Assembly (NCBI GenBank): GCA_024695545.1
Contig: JAILHZ010000123.1
Span: forward strand, 1 to 21,675
Source: Clostridiales bacterium
GTDB taxonomy: Bacteria > Bacillota_A > Clostridia > Saccharofermentanales > Saccharofermentanaceae
Reading direction: 5' to 3'
Length of the DNA: 21,675 bases
Part shown: piece by piece, positions 12,826 to 20,361 of the stretch
How the letters are laid out: each line of letters starts with the position of its first letter
How positions within the stretch are numbered: position 1 is the stretch's first letter
Translations under genes and position numbers: made by a program
The notes under the pieces: generated by a model
Told to the model about the DNA's origin: nothing
Databases searched by the model: none
What the model saw: only the letters and a program-made list of their open reading frames with translations

Positions 12826-14556
12826 ATGAAAAAGAATGCAGCAAGAAGAAGACAGAAGAGAAGAGCAAAAATAGCTGTTGGCGCAGTGGCAGGTGTTCTG
12901 GCCGTAGGAGTTCTGGGCACTGTCCTTTATTTCACTGTGCTTAAAGGCGTCTTTGCCGGAAAATCCAACAAGATCGTTGTTACCGATATCAACGGAAGCG
13001 AAGTTTCCTTTGAGCCGGAAGAACTCTCCGCGCAGCTGGATGTCCCGACATTCTATGAAGGAATCACGATCAATGGAACCAGCGTCGCCGGCAAGACAAA
13101 AGACGAAGTCAAGACGATGTTTGCTTCCGAAGTGAAGAAGCCGGCTGATGACGTCGTGAAAGTTACATTTATGGTCGGTGATCAGTCGATCCCGATGGGC
13201 ACAGAGGGACTGACACTCTCCAGCGATATCGAAGATGTTATTGAAAAAGCATACAGCTACGGCCGTTCCAGCACGCTCGCGGGCGATGAGGGACTCAAGG
13301 ACCGTTACAACACGATCAACCGTCTGAAGACAAATCCGATGGATTTTGTCTGCACATACACCCTGGACACGTCTGCGGTAGATTCTCTTACTCATCAGGC
13401 TCTCGATTCTCTTGAGAAAGAAGTTATCGAAGCTCATGCGACCGGATTTGATGTCGAGACGCTGACCTTTATTATCGAAGATTCCCAACAGGGCTTCAAG
13501 GTAGACGTCAACAAGGCGATCGCCGATGTTAAGGAAAAACTGAACAACACCGAATATGAGTGTGTGATCCCGGTAACTTCCGAAGTGATCGAGCCCGAGA
13601 CATCAGCAGATTTCTTAAGAAGCTACCTGTGTCTGGTTTCCAAGACTTCTTCCGAGACCAGTGGAAACGAGAACAGAAATACGAACATCCGTCTCGTCTG
13701 CGAGAAGATCGACGGATATTTCCTCAATCCGGGCGAGACCTTCGACTTTAACGAATGGGTCGGCCAGAGAACCGAGGAGAAGGGCTACAAGATGGCTCAC
13801 GGTATCTTCAACGGTGATATGAGAGATGAACTCGGCGGCGGAATCTGCCAGGCGAACACCATGATCTACCAGAGCGTAACGAAGGCAGATCTCCAGATCG
13901 ATGAGAGAAAGAACCATACGATCCCGAGTACGTATGTTGATAAGGGAACTGACGCGACGGTTACATGGGAGAGCCCGAACTTCCGCTTCACTAACAATAC
14001 GGATTATCCGGTCGCTCTTCACACATACTACAAGGACCGCGTTGTAACATGTGAAGTTTATGGACGTCCGCTCGAGGATGGGCAGACGATCAAGCTCGTA
14101 GGTGAGAAGGTCCGTGAGATCACGCCTACCACAGTATATGTTGCCGATTCTTCCAAGCCGATCGGATACAAGGAGACCGCACAGGGCTCCCGTGTCGGAT
14201 ATGACTACAAGTCCTATAAGGTCTGGTATGACAAGGATGGCAACGAGGTAAAGAAGGAAGAATACTTCCCGAGCCACTACCCGGTAAGAAATGCGGAGAT
14301 CCGCATCGGTACACTGGGTTCGGACGGTAAGGTCTATAGCATGGATCCGAAGACCGGCAAGGTCAACGGGCCGTCAGGAGATGTAACTCCTCCGCCTTCT
14401 TCGGACACAACACCGCAGGACACACCGCAGAGTTCCGAGAATCCGCCGGAGTCTAAGGAAACACAGCCGGAGACACCGCCGGAGCAGCCGAAGGAGCAGC
14501 CTAAAGAAAATCCTGAAGGCGGCGGAGGCGGCGGAGAGGGCGGCGAAGGAGCCTGA
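12826..14556 (+). CDS. VanW-domain membrane-anchored surface protein, copy 1
   Basis: The protein has 576 residues. A very basic N-terminus (KKNAARRRQKRRAK) leads into one membrane helix at about 16-38, so the bulk lies outside the cell. Residues ~75-260 resemble the peptidoglycan-binding-like region found before VanW domains. The VanW domain spans ~283-412, with NTNIRLVCEKIDG, NPGETFDFNEWVGQRT, GGGICQANT (337-345) and GTDATVTW. A linker and a low-complexity tail rich in Pro, Glu, Ser and Thr follow, ending in six glycines plus GEGGEGA. VanW itself is a vancomycin-resistance accessory protein of unproven function; nothing here shows resistance. I chose ATG 12826 (AAGAGG 9 nt upstream) over TTG 12757, which has no ribosome site. 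Full-length homologue of the gene at 18435. Confidence 0.88.
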   Translation: MKKNAARRRQKRRAKIAVGAVAGVLAVGVLGTVLYFTVLKGVFAGKSNKIVVTDINGSEVSFEPEELSAQLDVPTFYEGITINGTSVAGKTKDEVKTMFASEVKKPADDVVKVTFMVGDQSIPMGTEGLTLSSDIEDVIEKAYSYGRSSTLAGDEGLKDRYNTINRLKTNPMDFVCTYTLDTSAVDSLTHQALDSLEKEVIEAHATGFDVETLTFIIEDSQQGFKVDVNKAIADVKEKLNNTEYECVIPVTSEVIEPETSADFLRSYLCLVSKTSSETSGNENRNTNIRLVCEKIDGYFLNPGETFDFNEWVGQRTEEKGYKMAHGIFNGDMRDELGGGICQANTMIYQSVTKADLQIDERKNHTIPSTYVDKGTDATVTWESPNFRFTNNTDYPVALHTYYKDRVVTCEVYGRPLEDGQTIKLVGEKVREITPTTVYVADSSKPIGYKETAQGSRVGYDYKSYKVWYDKDGNEVKKEEYFPSHYPVRNAEIRIGTLGSDGKVYSMDPKTGKVNGPSGDVTPPPSSDTTPQDTPQSSENPPESKETQPETPPEQPKEQPKENPEGGGGGGEGGEGA

Positions 14557-14569
14557 TCCTGAGAGTCGC

Positions 14570-14584
14570 CCGTCAGTATGACGG
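14570..14584. other. Short perfect hairpin after the first VanW gene
   Basis: CCGTCA, a 3-nt GTA loop, then TGACGG, 14 nt after the stop codon. No T-run follows, so it is not a terminator by itself. Confidence 0.4.
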
Positions 14585-14608
14585 ATCCGCATTACAAGTG
14601 ATAAACCA

Positions 14609-14642
14609 GGGCACAAGTCCAAAACCGGATTGTGCCCTTTTT
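14609..14642 (+). terminator. Terminator-like hairpin between the VanW gene and gpmI
   Basis: GGGCACAA (14609-14616) pairs with TTGTGCCC (14630-14637) in 8 continuous pairs, partly extended towards the loop, followed by TTTTT (14638-14642). It is a classical intrinsic terminator for the upstream gene, but it ends only 21 nt before the gpmI start codon. Confidence 0.8.
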
Positions 14643-14648
14643 ATGGAA

Positions 14649-14654
14649 AAGGAG
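14649..14654 (+). promoter_or_regulatory. Ribosome binding site deciding the gpmI start
   Basis: AAGGAG, 9 nt before ATG 14664. The frame extends 22 codons further upstream, but those codons run through the terminator hairpin and do not resemble GpmI. Confidence 0.8.
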
Positions 14655-14663
14655 ATCAAGACT

Positions 14664-16292
14664 ATGAGCACAAACTACAAAGGTCCAATCGTTCTCATCA
14701 TCATGGATGGTGTGGGCATCAAAGCAATCGAGACAGGTAATGCAGTTACCGGCGCCAAGAAGCCGATACTCGACAACTGCATGAAGAACTATCCTATGCA
14801 GAAGCTGAAAGCGCATGGTACTGCAGTCGGTCTTCCGTCTGACGGTGACATGGGTAACTCTGAGGTAGGCCACAACGCGATCGGTGCCGGCCAGGTATAC
14901 AGCCAGGGTGCAAAGCTCGTATCCGAGTCTCTGGCAAGCAAGTCTATGTACCAGAGTGAAGTATGGCAGTCCCTCGTAGCAGATGCGAAGAAGGGCGGCA
15001 CGATGCACTTCATCGGTCTTCTCTCTGACGGTAACGTACACTCCCATATCGATCATCTCCTTGCCATGCTTGACGAGGCTAAGGAAGAAGGTGTAGCAAA
15101 GGTACGCATCCACATTCTTCTTGATGGCCGTGATGTTGGCGAGACATCTGCTCTCCAGTATGTTGACCAGCTCGAGGCAAAGCTTGCAGAGCTCTCTGAT
15201 GATTCCCACGATTACAGAATCGCCAGCGGCGGCGGACGTATGGTTATCACCATGGACCGTTACGGCGCGAACTGGGGTATGGTTGAAGCAGGCTGGAAGA
15301 CTCACGTTCTCGGTGAGGGCAGACAGTTTGCCACAGCAAAAGAAGCAATTGAAACATTCCGTTCCGAGATCCCGAACGTCATCGACCAGGATCTCCCGGC
15401 TTTCGTTATCGCTGAAAACGGCGCTCCGGTCGGCACGATCGAGGACGGCGACAGCGTAATTCTCTACAACTTCCGCGGCGACCGTGCGCAGGAGCTGACA
15501 GTTGCTTTCGAGAGCGGTTCTGAGTTCGATAAGTTCGACAGAGTCCGTGTTCCGAATGTAAACTACGCAGGTATGCTCGAGTACGACGGTGACCTTCACA
15601 TCCCGAAGAAGTTCCTCGTTTCTCCGCCGGTTATCAGAAATACACTCGGCGAGCTTCTGGCCAACAAGGGCATTGCTCAGCTGGCGATCTCCGAGACACA
15701 GAAGTACGGTCACGTTACCTACTTCTTCAACGGTAACAGATCCTCTAAGTTCAACGATGAGCTTGAAGAGTACATCGAGATCCCGTCCGATATCGTTCCT
15801 TTCGAGCAGCGTCCGTGGATGAAGTCCGCTGAGATCACAGACAAGCTTGTTGAACTTATCTCCGAGAACAAGTACCCCTTCATGAGAGTTAACTTCCCGA
15901 ACGGCGACATGGTCGGACACACAGGCGTATTCGAGTCTGCTGTCATCGGTGTCGAGTCTGTTGATATCGCTCTGAAGAGAATCCTTCCGGCAATTGATGC
16001 TGTCGGCGGTATGGCGATCATCACTGCAGACCACGGTAATGCCGAGGAAATGTACGAGCTCGCTAAGGACGGTTCCCCGAAGGCTGATAAGGATGGCCGC
16101 ATCAAGGCGAAGACATCCCACACACTCAATCCGGTTCCGTGCATCTTCTATGACAACACAGAGAACAAGGACAAGTACGAAGTAGTCGATTCCGATTCTT
16201 ACGGTCTTGCCAACATCGCAGCTACCATTGCGGATCTGCTCGGTGTAGAGAAGCCGGACTGCTGGGAATCTTCCATGATCAAGATGAAGTAA
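14664..16292 (+). CDS. gpmI: 2,3-bisphosphoglycerate-independent phosphoglycerate mutase
   Basis: The protein has 542 residues, somewhat longer than the ~510 usual. It interconverts 3- and 2-phosphoglycerate in glycolysis, in the cytoplasm. The alkaline-phosphatase-like core shows metal ligand Asp15 in IIMDGVG, the catalytic serine in GDMGNSEVGHNAIGAG (Ser66), IHILLDGRDV, the phosphate-binding NFRGDRAQE, FPNGDMVGHTG and the distal ITADHGNAEEM. Between that motif and TSHTLNPVPC lies an insertion of about 15 charged residues that the compact enzymes lack. Codon use is strongly biased towards C-ending and AAG codons, as expected of a highly expressed gene. It sits between surface-protein genes with terminators on both sides, so it is probably a single-gene unit, although I find no clear promoter of its own. 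Confidence 0.97.
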   Translation: MSTNYKGPIVLIIMDGVGIKAIETGNAVTGAKKPILDNCMKNYPMQKLKAHGTAVGLPSDGDMGNSEVGHNAIGAGQVYSQGAKLVSESLASKSMYQSEVWQSLVADAKKGGTMHFIGLLSDGNVHSHIDHLLAMLDEAKEEGVAKVRIHILLDGRDVGETSALQYVDQLEAKLAELSDDSHDYRIASGGGRMVITMDRYGANWGMVEAGWKTHVLGEGRQFATAKEAIETFRSEIPNVIDQDLPAFVIAENGAPVGTIEDGDSVILYNFRGDRAQELTVAFESGSEFDKFDRVRVPNVNYAGMLEYDGDLHIPKKFLVSPPVIRNTLGELLANKGIAQLAISETQKYGHVTYFFNGNRSSKFNDELEEYIEIPSDIVPFEQRPWMKSAEITDKLVELISENKYPFMRVNFPNGDMVGHTGVFESAVIGVESVDIALKRILPAIDAVGGMAIITADHGNAEEMYELAKDGSPKADKDGRIKAKTSHTLNPVPCIFYDNTENKDKYEVVDSDSYGLANIAATIADLLGVEKPDCWESSMIKMK

Positions 16293-16315
16293 TTATCCGG
16301 ATCCCTGGATATCTG

Positions 16316-16351
16316 AAAAGGACGTCTCCCGTAAGGAGGACGTCCTTTTTT
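16316..16351 (+). terminator. Intrinsic terminator of gpmI
   Basis: AAAAGGACGTC (16316-16326) pairs with GACGTCCTTTT. The stem is extended by TCC/GGA across a one-base bulge, with a CGTAA loop and a run of six T. It is very strong. Confidence 0.92.
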
Positions 16352-16352
16352 A

Positions 16353-16381
16353 ATGACAGGTGCCTGTATCTGATGTAAAAT
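16353..16381 (+). promoter_or_regulatory. Promoter of the leucine-rich-repeat gene with a dyad in the spacer
   Basis: ATGACA (16353-16358), 17 nt, TAAAAT (16376-16381). Between and overlapping them is the inverted repeat ACAGG-TG-CCTGT (16356-16367), which covers the end of the -35 and the start of the spacer, a typical place for an operator. Confidence 0.65.
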
Positions 16382-16410
16382 CAATTTTAGGTACGGCAGG
16401 GGGAAGCCGT

Positions 16411-16443
16411 ATGAAGAAAGTTGATCGGGGTGGCACATCATGA
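16411..16443 (+). CDS. Possible 10-residue upstream reading frame (MKKVDRGGTS)
   Basis: An ATG preceded by AGGGGG opens a frame of ten codons whose stop TGA overlaps the ATG of the next gene in the four bases ATGA. It lies wholly within the predicted leader of that gene. The peptide shows no amino-acid run that would mark a classical attenuator. It could couple translation to the downstream gene or be chance. Confidence 0.35.
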   Translation: MKKVDRGGTS

Positions 16444-18326
16444 GAAAGAAGTTACTGGCGCTGGTATTTGCTGCGGCTCTCCTGAGTCCGTATTTCCTGA
16501 ACAGAGGAACCAAAGATCTGCTGGCTTCAACCTTTTCTGCAGAAGAGAATATCTCAATCGATGAGAACCACTTCCCGGATCCGGTATTCCGCGAGAAAGT
16601 CCGTGAATTCGATGCCAACAAAGACGGCATACTGACCAGGTCTGAAAGAGATGCTGCGCAGGTGTTCTCTTGCGCGGAAAAGAACGTCAAGTCTCTAAAG
16701 GGTCTGGAGTATTTTACTGAGGCACGCGCATTCAGCTGCTTCGGAAATGAACTGACCGAACTGGATGTCAGCCATAATACGAAACTGACGGAACTCTACT
16801 GCTCCAATAACAAACTCACATCCCTGGATCTCAGCCACAACCCGGATCTTAAGGAGCTCGGATGCTCCAATAACAATATTGCCGTACTTGATCTCAGCCA
16901 CTGCCCGAAACTCGTTGAGCTGGTGCAGACCGCGACACGGCAGGAAAAAGACGGCTACATGTATTTCTATGAAAAGTCGGATCCTGTATGGATGTCGCTA
17001 TACTACGACAAGACGACCCAGCTGAGCGTCGATGGAAACATAGCGCAGCCGACACCCGCTCCGACTCCGGTCCCGGCACCGGAACAGCCGATGACTCCGA
17101 TCGATGAACAGGTTTTCCCGGATATCAGTCTCCGGACGAAGGTCTCCGAATTTGATCAGGATCACGATAACCATCTTTCGGAAAGTGAGATCCGCCTGAT
17201 CTCCAAGCTCGATATCTCGCGCACCGGTGTGGCGGATCTTAAGGGATTATCACTTCTTACGAATCTGGAGGCTCTGGTATGTGACGGGAATCAGATCAGT
17301 AATCTGGATCTTGCGGGAAATCCCAGGCTGACTTATATCTCCTGTTCTGATAATCCGATTCAGACCATAAATGTCAGCAGATGTCCGGAACTGAAGACCC
17401 TGAACTGCGCTGACTGCCGGATTACCGAACTGGATGTGAGTGCGAATTATAACCTGGAAAAACTGGTGTGCAGCAGAAACCGTCTGACGTCGCTGGATAT
17501 CAGTCACAATCCGAGTATTACGGAACTCGAATGTGAAGGAAACGAAATCAGCAGTCTTGATATCCGGAACTGCCGGAATCTCGATGATCTGATCGCATCT
17601 GTGGAGGGAACCGAAAATACTGAAGGAGAATACTATGATTTCATCTCGGATTCTCCAAGCAGTCATCTCCGCTATGACAAGTCCATGGAACTGATTTCGG
17701 CGAATACGGCAAAAGTGCCGTCGGACGAGGAACCCGAAGATATAGATGACGAGGATGACGAAAAGGAAGCAAAAACCTCAAAGTCGAAGTCAAAGAAAAC
17801 GAAAAAGAGCTCGCAGGAGAAGACCTGGTCGCTGGTCGACATCATCCTTGTGGTGGCGGCAGCCGGTATCGCTCTTCTTACGATCCTTAAGAAAAAGCAT
17901 GAGCATGAGTACTTCGGACTCATGGTGACAGCGATGATCCTTTCGTGTGTTATCGCAATCGGCGGAGGTGTATTCTTCTTCCTTACCCAGGATATATCCT
18001 CGACAATGACCAAGGTGGATATATACACACTGATCTTTGTCACATTTCCGGTGGGCAATATCGTGATGTTTGCACTGCGCTTCATCCGTAAGAGTAATGT
18101 TCTTTCTCCTGAAAAAGCACAAGAACAATGCCCGAATGTACCATCATATCCGCAAGTGCAAGTTATGCAGCAGTATCCCGCGCAGACCTATCCGAATCCC
18201 GTTCAGAATCCCAATCCGAACTATCCTCAGCAGGGGTATCCGTATCAGGATCCGAATTATCCGGGACAGTATTATCCGTATCCTCAGGATCCTTCGGACC
18301 AAGGACAAAATAATGACAGATATTGA
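16440..18326 (+). CDS. Two-module EF-hand plus leucine-rich-repeat membrane protein
   Basis: The protein has 628 residues. An N-terminal signal-like segment (4-20) precedes two homologous modules. Module 1 has an EF-hand loop at 58-69 (D-N-D-G-I-T-E pattern) and leucine-rich repeats of ~21 residues at ~82-165. Module 2, after a Pro-rich linker (203-219), has a second loop at 239-250, where the central Gly is Asn, and repeats at ~254-385. Both modules end in a similar Tyr-rich segment. An acidic stretch (429-443), then Lys/Ser-rich residues, lead to three helices (~464-484, 491-515, 525-548), and a Pro/Tyr/Gln/Asn-rich tail (560-628) that should face the cytoplasm. The repeats suggest binding to proteins or glycans outside the cell; the ligand is unknown. 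GGGGTGG stands 6 nt before the ATG. Confidence 0.85.
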   Translation: MRKKLLALVFAAALLSPYFLNRGTKDLLASTFSAEENISIDENHFPDPVFREKVREFDANKDGILTRSERDAAQVFSCAEKNVKSLKGLEYFTEARAFSCFGNELTELDVSHNTKLTELYCSNNKLTSLDLSHNPDLKELGCSNNNIAVLDLSHCPKLVELVQTATRQEKDGYMYFYEKSDPVWMSLYYDKTTQLSVDGNIAQPTPAPTPVPAPEQPMTPIDEQVFPDISLRTKVSEFDQDHDNHLSESEIRLISKLDISRTGVADLKGLSLLTNLEALVCDGNQISNLDLAGNPRLTYISCSDNPIQTINVSRCPELKTLNCADCRITELDVSANYNLEKLVCSRNRLTSLDISHNPSITELECEGNEISSLDIRNCRNLDDLIASVEGTENTEGEYYDFISDSPSSHLRYDKSMELISANTAKVPSDEEPEDIDDEDDEKEAKTSKSKSKKTKKSSQEKTWSLVDIILVVAAAGIALLTILKKKHEHEYFGLMVTAMILSCVIAIGGGVFFFLTQDISSTMTKVDIYTLIFVTFPVGNIVMFALRFIRKSNVLSPEKAQEQCPNVPSYPQVQVMQQYPAQTYPNPVQNPNPNYPQQGYPYQDPNYPGQYYPYPQDPSDQGQNNDRY

Positions 18327-18350
18327 TGATAAAAATATACATTTTTTATA

Positions 18351-18379
18351 TTGAAAGACAAAGCATATCATCGTATTAT
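18351..18379 (+). promoter_or_regulatory. Promoter of the second VanW-domain gene
   Basis: TTGAAA (18351-18356), exactly 17 nt, TATTAT (18374-18379), in an AT-rich intergenic stretch. It is the best sigma-A-like promoter in the window. The predicted transcript start is about 50 nt before the ATG. Confidence 0.8.
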
Positions 18380-18434
18380 TCTTTACTGAAGGAAAAAGAA
18401 GAATAGAAGGTCCCGGGAGAAGGCTGGAAGGAAA

Positions 18435-20231
18435 ATGAAGAGTAATTCTGCATCGCGTGGAAAGAATGCAGGGAGAGTTGCGCCCAAGAGGAAAACATTC
18501 CCGAAGAAGACGACATTTGTAAGAAAAACAACAAAAAAGACAACAAGCGGTCGGAGAACGAATAAGCGGAAAAAGACGGTCCTGTCGACAAAGACGATCG
18601 GTATCATCACCGCTGTACTTGTGTTCTGCCTGATGGTGACGATCCTCTGCACACAGGTCTTTAAGAAAGATATAGACCGCATGCTTGCCAAGAAGTATAC
18701 GGTTACTGATATTGACGGAACACGGAGAAAACTCACGTCGGACGAACTGGAGGAAGAAGTCAGAAGCGACAGATTCTATCAGGGAATCAGCGTAGACGGC
18801 GTAGACCTGTCCGGAAAAACCCTTGACGAAGCCAAGGCCATGTTCGCGGAGATCCGCGGCCAGCAGGTCGAGGAAATGGTAGATATCAAGTTCCAGGTCG
18901 GAAACGAAGAAGTAAGCCTGAATGCCGACGGTTTCCACATTTCTTCCAATATCGATGAAGTACTCAATGAAGCATATGATTATGCGAAGTCGAGCCCGCT
19001 GGAAGGCGGAGAGGGCCTGGTAGACCGTTACACGAAGATCACTGATCTGAAAAAGACCCCGAAGAATTTTGATTCCGTCTTTACTATCGGCGATGACAAT
19101 ATCAGCACACTGACACACTCGGCGCTGGATGCATACAACCTCGGCGCGATCGAGGCGAAGGCAACAGGCTTTGATGTCAGCGAACTGCAGTTTATCATTG
19201 AAGAATCCCGCTCCGGTCAGACGGTCGACATTGATAAGGCAATTGAAGACGTCAAAAGTGCTTTTGCAGCAAAAGAATATAAGAAAGTCATCCCTGTCGC
19301 GGTAACTATGGTGGAACCGAAGACTACCGCTGAATCGCTTCGTGAAAAGCTCGGAAAAGTATCCTCCAATGGTTCGAAGACGAAGGACGACGCGAACAGA
19401 AACACAAATATCAGCCTGATCTGCAAAAAGCTCAATGGCCTTGTCCTGCAACCCGGCGAACAGTTCGACTTTAACGCTTATATCGGAGAAAGAACACCGG
19501 AAAAGGGATTTAAGGAAGCAACGGGTATTTCCGACGGAACCACCCGTCTGGAATACGGCGGAGGTATCTGCCAGGCAAATACCATGCTCTACCACAGTGT
19601 TATTGAAGCAGGACTTCAGGTCGATAAGAGAGTCCCGCATTCCTGGGCGAGTGACTATGTGGATGTCGGTACGGATGCAACGGTTACCTGGGATGGTGCG
19701 AACTTCAAGTTCACCAACAATACAGACTATCCTGTCGCGATCCACGCGGTTTACGGAGACTGCTGGGTAACGGTCGAGATCTTCGGCCGCCGTCTTCCGG
19801 ACGGACAGAAGATCAAGTTCTTCGGAACGGAGTATATTACAAATGAAGAGCCGGACGGCGAAGAGTACGAAGCTGATCCGACACTTGCCGTCGGCAAGAA
19901 GGAAAGAGACAGAAAGCCGCATAACCATATCCTGTGTAAGGCTTTTATCGTCACATACGATGCTGACGGTAATGAGATCTCGAGAAAAGAAGTTCTGACA
20001 GAATACAGGGCAATCAAGGCAAAATACCGTGTGGGCACACTCGGCCCGGATGGTACGATCTATAATCTGGATACGAAGACGGGAGAAGTTTCTCCGCCGG
20101 CAGGATATACGCAGCCGACTCAGCCGACACAGCCGTCAGAGACGACGCCGGAGGCGACACAGCCTTCGGAAACCCCGTCATCTTCAGAGTCTCAGGCTCC
20201 TGCAGAGCAGCCTTCGGAACCGGCAGATTAA
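18435..20231 (+). CDS. VanW-domain membrane-anchored surface protein, copy 2
   Basis: The protein has 598 residues and aligns with the copy at 12826 over its whole length, including VTDI(D/N)G, SGKT/AGKT, TGFDV, the VanW core and GTLG(P/S)DG near the end. It has a long basic N-terminus (~50 residues rich in Lys, Arg and Thr), one helix at ~54-73, then an extracellular region. The VanW domain is at ~321-452, with NTNISLICKKLNG, QPGEQFDFNAYIGERT, YGGGICQANT and GTDATVTW. The C-terminal ~45 residues are a Thr/Pro/Gln/Ser/Glu spacer-like tail without a sortase motif. The ribosome site is atypical: AAGGA almost touches the ATG, and GGAGAAGG lies further upstream. Function is unproven for the family; a wall-associated role is inferred. 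Confidence 0.88.
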   Translation: MKSNSASRGKNAGRVAPKRKTFPKKTTFVRKTTKKTTSGRRTNKRKKTVLSTKTIGIITAVLVFCLMVTILCTQVFKKDIDRMLAKKYTVTDIDGTRRKLTSDELEEEVRSDRFYQGISVDGVDLSGKTLDEAKAMFAEIRGQQVEEMVDIKFQVGNEEVSLNADGFHISSNIDEVLNEAYDYAKSSPLEGGEGLVDRYTKITDLKKTPKNFDSVFTIGDDNISTLTHSALDAYNLGAIEAKATGFDVSELQFIIEESRSGQTVDIDKAIEDVKSAFAAKEYKKVIPVAVTMVEPKTTAESLREKLGKVSSNGSKTKDDANRNTNISLICKKLNGLVLQPGEQFDFNAYIGERTPEKGFKEATGISDGTTRLEYGGGICQANTMLYHSVIEAGLQVDKRVPHSWASDYVDVGTDATVTWDGANFKFTNNTDYPVAIHAVYGDCWVTVEIFGRRLPDGQKIKFFGTEYITNEEPDGEEYEADPTLAVGKKERDRKPHNHILCKAFIVTYDADGNEISRKEVLTEYRAIKAKYRVGTLGPDGTIYNLDTKTGEVSPPAGYTQPTQPTQPSETTPEATQPSETPSSSESQAPAEQPSEPAD

Positions 20232-20285
20232 GGTAAGATTTTTTCGCGTTTCCTGGTAAGTTAAAGCGCCAATCCTTTATATATG

Positions 20286-20294
20286 TGGTATAAT
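20286..20294 (+). promoter_or_regulatory. Extended -10 promoter of the pyruvate:ferredoxin oxidoreductase gene
   Basis: A perfect TGnTATAAT is at 20286-20294. No good -35 is seen at 17 nt, as is often true of extended -10 promoters. The element lies between the arms AGCGC (20265-20269) and GCGCT (20299-20303). The predicted leader is about 70 nt. Confidence 0.7.
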
Positions 20295-20361
20295 ATATGC
20301 GCTCGGTTTATGCCCATTCGCATATTTCCGCGCCACAAACTATAGTTAAATCTTTATATAA

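Noticed and set aside
14461..14556. Repetitive Pro/Glu and Gly codons at the end of the first VanW gene as a DNA repeat or CRISPR-like array
   Set aside because: The repeats are short, in frame and vary at the third position, so they are protein low complexity. There are no regularly spaced identical repeats anywhere in the window.
12826..14556. Reading the VanW-domain genes as vancomycin resistance genes
   Set aside because: No ligase, dehydrogenase or dipeptidase (VanA/H/X-type) gene is present. VanW domains are common in surface proteins of Bacillota without resistance.
14592..16121. A 509-codon open frame on the minus strand opposite gpmI
   Set aside because: It is a mirror of a strongly codon-biased gene: the antisense frame stays open because the sense strand avoids certain codons. 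It has no ribosome site, no recognisable motif and an unlikely composition, and gpmI is unambiguous.
18331..18350. AAAAAT/ATTTTT inverted repeat after the leucine-rich-repeat gene as a terminator
   Set aside because: The stem is only six A-T pairs, too weak to support a terminator call.
18144..19928. A 594-codon minus-strand frame running from the leucine-rich-repeat gene through the intergenic region into the second VanW gene
   Set aside because: The product is rich in Cys, Arg and Ile without domains, it has no ribosome site, and both sense genes are well supported.
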